From the NCBI GenBank assembly GCA_903918045.1, contig CAIXCY010000005.1, forward strand, positions 1-33,283: a DNA stretch of 33,283 nucleotides. Reading direction: 5' to 3'. Origin of the DNA: an uncultured Bacteroidia bacterium (lineage in GTDB: Bacteria > Bacteroidota > Bacteroidia > Bacteroidales > Prolixibacteraceae). Under the pieces are notes generated by a model that worked only from the letters and a program-made list of their open reading frames with translations, was not told the origin of the DNA and ran no database searches. Positions 16,432-23,092 of the stretch are shown here, one piece after another; within the stretch, counting starts at the first letter, position 1, and each line of letters opens with the position of its first letter. The position numbers and the translations under genes are program-made.

Positions 16432-17820
16432 TTAATTTTTTGTAACAATATCGGTTAGGTGGCGGATAAGCTCTACTGTATATTCTCCCATATTAGGTCC
16501 GAACCAACCCATAATCTTGGGTTCGTAGGCATCGAGATAGAAATAGCGCCCTGGGATAATATAGCCTACGTAACTGCCGTTAAAGCTAGAAACATTGGCG
16601 CTAAAACCCTTTACAGCCAAGCTGTTTTTTATCTGAAGTGCGTACTCTCCACTAAAATCACTGGGTGTAGTTATCCAGATCAGGTTTCCGATTCGTACCG
16701 TTTGGAGGTAGACATTCTGAGGAATTGGCATCAGTTTTTCACTAATCCTTGAGATAAGGTTTAGCCTTGTCGTTAATCGGATGTTATAGGTGGGTAAGGC
16801 TATCTTTAACGTCAGTGATGATAAGGTTATCTTATCCTGCAATACCGTCTTGGGCAGATAAACCAGCAGACTGTCGGCCAACGATTCCCCGATTAATTTT
16901 GGTTTATCGAATCCTTTTCCTTCTCCTGAAGGGCTCTGACTCCCTACGGATCCGGCACAAAAGATAGCGATATCAGCAACTTTGTTCTCAATTTTACGCT
17001 CCCAATAGCCCGGATAATCGGCGCTAAACTCCATGTTCTCATCTCCAAGAGTTGTAGCATGTGCAGAGAATGAGCCGACTATAGCCTTTCTGCCGCCATG
17101 CTGCTCAATTGAAATGTAACTGAAATCACTGTTTTTTGTCCCTGATTCACCGATCAGCCGGTTTCTGGTATAGGTGGAGGCATCAAAGCTACCGGTCCCA
17201 ATGCTGGCAGGACGCAGATCTGCAATTGCTGTTATTACAGCCTTTGAAATTTGAATAACAAGCCATTTGGAGATATTTTTATTCTCTTTACCTGCAAACT
17301 GTTCCCCGATAAATCCAGGTCCCCATCCACCCACACTTGAGTGGCTATGAGATGCCGAGTAAAAAACCTGCGACCGTTTAATCCCTTTTTGAGCTAGTAG
17401 TATTGTCACCTCATCGATTATATTTGGCGGCATGATCAATAAGTCGGCACCAACAATAACCACAACCTGATTATTTACTTTCAAGGCGGCCGCCTTTACA
17501 AAGATGCTGTCATGAACCCCCGTTGCTCCTTTCCCTTTTCGTGCGCCAAAACCGGCCAGGGGAACCTCTTTGAATTTTCCTTCAAGATATTGATCCTCAA
17601 AATTATTTAATCCTGGAGTAATGCTTATTTTCGCAAACCCTGCACTCAAAGAGTCATAATCGCTTTTGCAATCACGCTTTAAACTATCGACTCGTACCTG
17701 AGTTCTTCTGTAATAATCTCTTTTAAAATAGGGAGTGCTATCCACCGATGTGGTGACCATGAGAAGAATCACAATTAATATTAGCAGGATAGCTCCCAGA
17801 ATAAATCCAAATCGTTTCAT
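16432..17820 (-). CDS. Neutral/alkaline ceramidase-family protein, membrane-anchored
   Basis: A 462-residue protein with an N-terminal membrane anchor (ILGAILLILIVILLMV) rather than a cleavable signal. Ceramidase-like motifs are His158 and His160 in ASHSHS, His254 in SFSAHATTLG, and the serine segment VGSQSPSGE, in which Ser296-Pro aligns with the Ser-Pro of the ceramidase GDVSPN motif. The zinc-binding Glu of the PGE motif is replaced by TPSDF (Asp388), while the NGSYVGYI segment keeps the distal Tyr region. It therefore keeps the nucleophile but has a modified metal site, the opposite of the paralogue at 13801. The C-terminal Ig-like domain is absent. It is the first gene of the five-gene block. 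Confidence 0.82.
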   Translation of the reverse strand: MKRFGFILGAILLILIVILLMVTTSVDSTPYFKRDYYRRTQVRVDSLKRDCKSDYDSLSAGFAKISITPGLNNFEDQYLEGKFKEVPLAGFGARKGKGATGVHDSIFVKAAALKVNNQVVVIVGADLLIMPPNIIDEVTILLAQKGIKRSQVFYSASHSHSSVGGWGPGFIGEQFAGKENKNISKWLVIQISKAVITAIADLRPASIGTGSFDASTYTRNRLIGESGTKNSDFSYISIEQHGGRKAIVGSFSAHATTLGDENMEFSADYPGYWERKIENKVADIAIFCAGSVGSQSPSGEGKGFDKPKLIGESLADSLLVYLPKTVLQDKITLSSLTLKIALPTYNIRLTTRLNLISRISEKLMPIPQNVYLQTVRIGNLIWITTPSDFSGEYALQIKNSLAVKGFSANVSSFNGSYVGYIIPGRYFYLDAYEPKIMGWFGPNMGEYTVELIRHLTDIVTKN

Positions 17821-18277
17821 AATTGTTTTTTTAGGTCAAAGACTGACAGTTAGTGCAATAATACAATAGAAAGCAAAACTAAACACGTGGAATTTTATTC
17901 ATTATCCATTTTATATTAACAAAAACATATTAATTTCAATTTTGTTATGCAAATTTAAAATCAGGCAAGTAGGGAGGTAGATCTCTTTTGTCCTGTGTGG
18001 GGTTCTTCCCATTGACCGGTCAGGGATTTTATGGCAAAGGAAAAAATGAATAGCTTGTCGAACTGGCAAAAACGATTTCCTAAAAACCGGTATATTGCAG
18101 AATGCCTGGCAATGTCTATTTACTTGTTATAAGAGTTTAGAACAGGGACATGATCATGGCCGCATTACTGCCTCAGACCGAAAGATCAGGAATGAGGAGG
18201 TAAAATAGAGATCGGATTGGAGCGGAAGAGTGTCTTTTCAGGACATAAAATGTCACCCTCTCACTACCCTGAAACTT
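17821..18277. other. 457-bp gap with possible transposase remnants; probable operon boundary
   Basis: This gap upstream of the ceramidase/PHP/GH92 block probably holds its promoter. Two minus-strand TAnnTTTG-like boxes lie at 17874-17881 (TAGTTTTG) and 17950-17957 (TAAATTTG), neither with a good -33 element. A 33-codon plus-strand frame at 18031-18132 encodes NSLSNWQKRFPKNRYIAECL. The adjacent, frame-shifted segment through about 18200 reads YKSLEQGHDHGRITASDRKI, recalling the HGR motif of ISAs1-type transposases. Both are too short and degenerate to call genes. A small inverted repeat, GACATaaaATGTC, is at 18242-18254. Confidence 0.35.
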
Positions 18278-19414
18278 TTAAACCTTAAGAAATGTCCCTT
18301 TTTTATACATATAGTACAGAATTACGTACTCTATACCTAACCTTCCGACCGACTTAAACGACAAATAATAATTGCCCATAAATTGTTCGAGACCAAAGAA
18401 GATTTTATGCGAAATGGCTGCAAAATCGATAAAATGAACCCCCATATAAATCGCAATGCTGTTCATGCCGATCACCTTAAGCCAGAAGGCCCACCGCTGG
18501 TAACCTTTCACATCGATGATAAAATAAAATGCAGCCATCAGCATGAAGCTAAGACCCGAAGAAAACAGCACAAAGGTGGGGTTCCAGATTGGTTTAATGA
18601 TCGGAAACCAGATGCTTAGCACTTGTCCGGTGATAATCAGCGCCAGCCCGGTGACGAATAAGGTAACCGTTTTACGGATCATCGGATTTTCGCAAGTCAA
18701 CCACCGAAATTTAAGTGTTTGAGCGCGCAGGATTGTGCTTGCAAAAACGCCGCTCATCACCGTTGCGACAAAACCCAGCGATCCCAGGAACCAGGTGTAG
18801 GGTGCCGGTGCGTCATCGAAACGACCGAAGACCAGTTGCTCGACATATTTTGCGATGTTCGATTCTCTGGTCAGTATCCCCGCTTCATGACCCGGAACAG
18901 CAATAAATTGTAAAATGGCCCAATAGGTAATTAACAATGCGGCAGTTATTCCAAGTTGATATTTAAGGTTTAACCGGCTATAGATGATCACGCTAAAGAG
19001 ATAGCCAATCGCAATCGACTGCAGCGTATCGTGAATAATAAACATCTTTGAAAGATCAAAGGTGAGCAAATTGCATTGTGAGATCATACCTAAGATGAAT
19101 AATATCCCAGCCCGTTTTGCTGAATGGAGGTAAATATTTTTTGTTGATTCCCCCGATGCAAGTCGTTTGCTCAGCGAAAAAGGGATTGACATGCCCACCA
19201 TAAACAGAAACAGCGGCATGATCAGATCGTAAAAATGAAACCCTTCCCACTGCTGGTGCTCCATCTGTATCGCCAGGGTATTGAAAAACGGGAGATTGCT
19301 CGCCTTTGCAAGATCCTCAATGACATGACTGCCCCCGATGATCCACAGCATATCGAACCCGCGAAGGGCATCCAACGACATTAATCGGGTGGGTTTTATA
19401 AATTGATTTTCCAT
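18278..19414 (-). CDS. HGSNAT-like transmembrane acyltransferase (DUF5009 type)
   Basis: A polytopic inner-membrane protein of 378 residues with about ten hydrophobic segments. The opening RLMSLDALRGFDMLWIIGG and the following HQQWEGFHFYDLIMPLFLFM match the heparan-alpha-glucosaminide N-acetyltransferase (HGSNAT) family. His53 aligns with the histidine thought to carry the acetyl group across the membrane in the human enzyme. Bacterial relatives presumably acylate amino sugars or other glycans in the periplasm, but most are untested. The gene lies 62 bp downstream of an SGNH esterase gene, so one gene product could add acyl groups while the other removes them. The intervening spacer holds a dispersed-type palindrome. 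Confidence 0.88.
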   Translation of the reverse strand: MENQFIKPTRLMSLDALRGFDMLWIIGGSHVIEDLAKASNLPFFNTLAIQMEHQQWEGFHFYDLIMPLFLFMVGMSIPFSLSKRLASGESTKNIYLHSAKRAGILFILGMISQCNLLTFDLSKMFIIHDTLQSIAIGYLFSVIIYSRLNLKYQLGITAALLITYWAILQFIAVPGHEAGILTRESNIAKYVEQLVFGRFDDAPAPYTWFLGSLGFVATVMSGVFASTILRAQTLKFRWLTCENPMIRKTVTLFVTGLALIITGQVLSIWFPIIKPIWNPTFVLFSSGLSFMLMAAFYFIIDVKGYQRWAFWLKVIGMNSIAIYMGVHFIDFAAISHKIFFGLEQFMGNYYLSFKSVGRLGIEYVILYYMYKKGTFLKV

Positions 19415-19442
19415 TGTTACAATTTAATTTGGTTTGGGGGAT

Positions 19443-19474
19443 TTGTAGAGACGCTGCATGCAACGTCTCTACAA
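19443..19474. repeat. 32-bp near-perfect palindrome (dispersed-repeat type)
   Basis: TTGTAGAGACG (19443-19453) and CGTCTCTACAA (19464-19474) are exact inverted arms, and the central CTGCATGCAA continues the symmetry with a single mismatch (C19454 against A19463). Similar GTAGAGACG...CGTCTCTAC palindromes are scattered through many bacterial genomes as small, apparently mobilised repeats. It occupies most of the spacer between the SGNH esterase and acyltransferase genes, where its RNA would fold into a strong hairpin and could partly terminate or stabilise the upstream transcript. Confidence 0.8.
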
Positions 19475-19476
19475 CA

Positions 19477-20619
19477 TTATTGTAAAATTTTCCGGATTAT
19501 TTTTTCATACGCATCGGCATAGGCCCGCATACCGTAATCTGTAGGATGAATACCGTCAACCATCCCATCCATAGGCATATTGATCTCTTCGCAGGTAAGG
19601 TAGAAAATATTTCGAACACCCTCTTTCTGAAGTTGTTCGAATGCCTTTTTTGAGGCAATATTGGCCCTGATATAATCGTCATATTTCTTTTTATTGACCA
19701 TTCCGTCGGTATATCCCACATGATCAACGATCAGGATTGGAGCCTGGTGAAGCGTCCGGATCTGTCGAACGGCTTCAATGGTAGCTTTTTCAATTTCGGG
19801 AGAGGGTCGTGAAACAAGGTTAGGTAAGCAATCCAGGATAAAAAGTGTTGCATCGATCTCATTAATGAAATTCAGCACCTCTTTTTCGAGCATTCCGTTT
19901 CCGGAAAATCCAAGGTTGATAAGGGGATAGGGGAGCTCGCGGTTCAGCATTCCGGTCCAGGCCATTCCGGGACGCGAAGCACATCCACCCTGAGCGATAG
20001 AGGTACCATAAACAACGATTGGTTTTTCAACCGATGGCATTACCCACGAAAGTTCTGCTACCTTTGGTACCCCGATCTCCATCCATTTCACATGGTTATA
20101 GAGTGGCAGAAACAGCTGGTATTCCCTTCCCTGAGATCCCGCCGGATAGGAATCGAGATTGCTGAATTTGTATTTTATCGTGTCTCCAAAGGAATATCCT
20201 CCTGCACTCCATACTGCTTTCCCGTGCTCATCTGTGGTATAGAGATCAAGACCACTCACACCCGTTGAGGTCATATGCGGAAAAGAAATGCCTCCTGAAA
20301 CCTGGTATGCGACTTTGATCTCAGAGGCATTTGATCTGAAGCGAACCGTTATTCCGGCACAATTTTCGGAGAGTCCCCACACATCCTTACGAACCTTCTC
20401 CTTCGCGCGCAGCGGGAGACGCCCATAGGTCCCTTTTAACTCTTCGTTCCAGCCAACACCTTGCAATATCAGAGATTGTTGTTTTTGAAGATCGTACCAG
20501 TTCAGGTCGTCTTTTACGGAGGTAACAACAGGTTTTGGAAAGGAGAGTTCAGGTTTTTGCTCAGCGGCAGCAAATAGTGAAATATAGGTAAATGTGAGGA
20601 GTAATGCGGTAATTTTCAT
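19477..20619 (-). CDS. SGNH/GDSL-family esterase, secreted
   Basis: A 380-residue exported protein with signal peptide (ALLLTFTYISLFAAA). Residues ~40-190 form a beta-sandwich-like N-terminal module. The catalytic domain follows, with block I VYGTSIAQGG (Ser207), block II Gly in NLGFSGNGM, an Asn-bearing block in DCLPNLV, and block V DGIHPTDYG (Asp355, His358). This two-domain layout is typical of carbohydrate esterases that remove acetyl or other acyl groups from glycans. The acyl group and glycan are unknown. A -7 box is predicted at 20679-20686, so the gene may begin its own transcript. Confidence 0.86.
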   Translation of the reverse strand: MKITALLLTFTYISLFAAAEQKPELSFPKPVVTSVKDDLNWYDLQKQQSLILQGVGWNEELKGTYGRLPLRAKEKVRKDVWGLSENCAGITVRFRSNASEIKVAYQVSGGISFPHMTSTGVSGLDLYTTDEHGKAVWSAGGYSFGDTIKYKFSNLDSYPAGSQGREYQLFLPLYNHVKWMEIGVPKVAELSWVMPSVEKPIVVYGTSIAQGGCASRPGMAWTGMLNRELPYPLINLGFSGNGMLEKEVLNFINEIDATLFILDCLPNLVSRPSPEIEKATIEAVRQIRTLHQAPILIVDHVGYTDGMVNKKKYDDYIRANIASKKAFEQLQKEGVRNIFYLTCEEINMPMDGMVDGIHPTDYGMRAYADAYEKIIRKILQ

Positions 20620-20678
20620 CGTTAGGATTTATTACAAATGTTGATCATTCATATTTCGTACCTGACGGCACGTGGGTT

Positions 20679-20686
20679 CAAATGTA
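20679..20686 (-). promoter_or_regulatory. -7-like box upstream of the SGNH esterase
   Basis: The complement reads TACATTTG, a match to TAnnTTTG, in the 79-bp spacer before the esterase gene. It would give a leader of about 53 nt. There is no TTG at the -33 position, so support is limited. Confidence 0.35.
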
Positions 20687-20698
20687 AATTGTTTTTAA

Positions 20699-22987
20699 TC
20701 ATTTATATGGCCCGATCTTTTCAAACGGAATAGTATGCCAAGGAACAAGATAACCTTTGTAATCAGCCGGAATAGCAGGATGTTCTTCCGCCTTAATCAG
20801 CTCATTATTTATAACCTCAAACTGCCTGGATTTTCGCAGGATGAAGGTCTCCGCATTAATCACCAGATTGTCCGATGCAAAATTGATGTCTGGATTGGTA
20901 AGCAGATTTTTTATTGCAGGATACCTGTTTTGCCAGAATTTACTCTGCCAGTCGGTTGTGTGGATCGCTTTATACATCGGGTGTTCAGGACTGTTTATGG
21001 CCTCCTGCCACCGCTTATCACCCCAGGCAGACTGGCTGATTGCCGCATGGCAATCGGCAAAGATATTTCCCTCGATGAAGTTATCCTTTCCGCCGTGAAT
21101 CTGAATCCCGCCGAAGTGATTATTTGAGGAGCGCAGGAAGAGGTTTTCGTAGATACTGAACCCGCTTATGGCGTCATCAAGCCTGACCCCTGCTGCCATG
21201 TGCAGATTCGGGATACCAATATCGTGAAAGAAGTTCCACCGAATAATATTTCCGCGTAGCAAAGGATTTCCCCAGACATCGATAGCGCCCTGGTCATCCG
21301 ATTCGATAACGCATTTGGTAAATTCATTGAGTTCAACGAGCATGTCATTCCCTTCGAGGCGGATCCCACTGCTGGGAATATTGGCAAAGAGACAGTGGCG
21401 CACCTGTATTCCGTCGCCCTCAAGTACGATAGCCGGAGTATAGGTTCGGTCAATTCTCGAAAGATTGCTGATTTTACAGTTTTCGATGATGCTGTGAGAA
21501 CTAACAAGCTTGAGTTTGTCGCCGGAGCTGATATCGATTCCGCCACGTCCCATACTTTCGATGGTGCATGAATGAACCAGGTGGTTATTACCTCCGGCTA
21601 TTTTTAAACCGAGACCTGAAGTATTGGAAACAGAGCAATTTGCTACAGTGAGATGACTGCAATTCGTAAAAATCATCCCGTCGCCACGGATATACTGGAA
21701 ATCAAGTCCTTTGATGCATAGATAGTTGCAATTTTCGGCAAGTAAAGCAGGACCTCTCAGGCTTAAGATCATTTTTGATGGCTGCATATCGGTCAGAGGA
21801 AGGTACCAGATCTTTCCTTCTGTGACTGAGATGCACCATTCTCCCGGATTATCAAGCTCTGAAAGGGCATTTACAACATGCCATTTGCTCTTGCCAAAGC
21901 CGTAGTTATTCGTTGGAGGTTGAAGTTCTATGGTCGAATCGGCAGGTGAGATCCCCTTCATTTTCTCATAGGCATCAGCCCAGGAGTAGAGCCAATATCC
22001 ATGCAGCCAGACATCCCGATCTTTTGCCCAACTCCGTGGCCGCTCACTCTTGAAATCCTTCAACGCAATGGTGGTATCCCGGTCATTTGGCCACCGGGAC
22101 AAAAGTTGAGGCTGACTATCGTTGAATAATTCAGGGATCGGAAACGTGATGAATGTCGCAGCACCACCGGCTGAGCGTTTGCTTGAAAACCCTCCAAAGA
22201 CCAGGCTGTCGATCCCGTCGATGTTATTTGACTTGAAATCGGCCACCCACACTTTTAATTTTGAACTTTCCGGAAGACGTGCAACAGTCTCTGCATTTGT
22301 CTCCCGCTGCCAGTTATTCAGAACCTGACCGCCATTGAGGATAATATGTTTATCGGTCGAAGAGGATCTAATCACCAATGGGTGCTCTTTTGTTCCTGAA
22401 TTTTCTGCATTGAAGCGGATAGGCTCGGACAGGTTAATCGAATCATCTTCAAGAATTATCTGGATGGTTCCGGCGGGAAGATCTCCCTTCTTCAGGATCG
22501 GAGGAACAGCATCAAGCGCCTGCTTCAGCGTTGAATAGACGATCTTTTTTGAATCCTTTTTATCTCTGATTTTAGGAACTGTTGATACAAAAATTGAAGC
22601 GACAGGTTTTGTGCCGGCAGGGATGATGGTATGGCCTTTCGGATTTAAACCATTGAGTTTTTGTTCGAGTTCTTCAATAATAAGGCGGTGGTGGTCCGGA
22701 AGAACGGGTAGTGACTTTGCCTTGATTAACGTTGCCCTGCAATTTTTAATCTGTTTTGCCTCAAACTGCGCTTTGGCAAGACGCAGATAAATCAACGATT
22801 GCCACGCTTCAGAGATTGTGTCTTTGGCAATAACCAATTTGTACTGGTCGATAGCCTGTAACAGATGGTTGGTTTTCCAGTATTTGTCAGCCTTGACAAG
22901 GTCCTTTTCCAATGCCGAAGTTTGCGCATTGACGTTCGGAGAATTGCAGAGGACAATGAGGCAGAATAAGATGATTATGCTTTTCAT
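20699..22987 (-). CDS. Secreted right-handed parallel beta-helix protein, possibly GH141-like
   Basis: The 762-residue protein has a signal peptide cut near NAQT. Residues ~25-112 are helical and TPR-like (YWKTNHLLQAIDQYKLVIAK). From about 145 onward it becomes a beta-helix: an opening module (IQIILEDDSINLSEPIRF, then HIILNGGQVLNNW) and later stacked coils such as LCIKGLDFQYIRGDG, LTVANCSVSNTSGLGLKI and GIQVRHCLFANIPSSGIRL. The PELFNDSQPQLLSRWPND segment recalls GH141-type enzymes, where it precedes the substrate groove, but catalytic residues cannot be assigned by eye. Other beta-helix hydrolases and lyases remain possible. The N-terminal helical extension is unusual for the family. It lies 105 bp downstream of the GH2 array. 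Confidence 0.8.
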   Translation of the reverse strand: MKSIIILFCLIVLCNSPNVNAQTSALEKDLVKADKYWKTNHLLQAIDQYKLVIAKDTISEAWQSLIYLRLAKAQFEAKQIKNCRATLIKAKSLPVLPDHHRLIIEELEQKLNGLNPKGHTIIPAGTKPVASIFVSTVPKIRDKKDSKKIVYSTLKQALDAVPPILKKGDLPAGTIQIILEDDSINLSEPIRFNAENSGTKEHPLVIRSSSTDKHIILNGGQVLNNWQRETNAETVARLPESSKLKVWVADFKSNNIDGIDSLVFGGFSSKRSAGGAATFITFPIPELFNDSQPQLLSRWPNDRDTTIALKDFKSERPRSWAKDRDVWLHGYWLYSWADAYEKMKGISPADSTIELQPPTNNYGFGKSKWHVVNALSELDNPGEWCISVTEGKIWYLPLTDMQPSKMILSLRGPALLAENCNYLCIKGLDFQYIRGDGMIFTNCSHLTVANCSVSNTSGLGLKIAGGNNHLVHSCTIESMGRGGIDISSGDKLKLVSSHSIIENCKISNLSRIDRTYTPAIVLEGDGIQVRHCLFANIPSSGIRLEGNDMLVELNEFTKCVIESDDQGAIDVWGNPLLRGNIIRWNFFHDIGIPNLHMAAGVRLDDAISGFSIYENLFLRSSNNHFGGIQIHGGKDNFIEGNIFADCHAAISQSAWGDKRWQEAINSPEHPMYKAIHTTDWQSKFWQNRYPAIKNLLTNPDINFASDNLVINAETFILRKSRQFEVINNELIKAEEHPAIPADYKGYLVPWHTIPFEKIGPYK

Positions 22988-23092
22988 AAGTTTTAATAGT
23001 TTTAGTCAAGGCTATATCCGGAATTCTCAATTGCTATTTGTCGTTACAAACGACATTCCATTTTTCCCTCGTTGCAAACAAGGGGGAGCTCT
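22988..23092 (-). repeat. Two hairpins sharing a GTTTGyAACGA core in the GH2/beta-helix spacer
   Basis: On the minus strand two small hairpins follow the GH2 stop codon. One pairs bases 23077-23084 with 23066-23073 (eight pairs including one U-G wobble, 3-nt loop). The other pairs 23049-23055 with 23039-23045 (seven pairs, 3-nt loop). Each contains GTTTG[C/T]AACGA, so they look like two diverged copies of one unit. Neither is followed by a T-run, so they are not typical terminators. Confidence 0.5.

Noticed and set aside
18242-18254. GACATaaaATGTC as terminator of the acyltransferase gene
   Set aside because: The stem is only five pairs and is not followed by a T-run on the minus strand.
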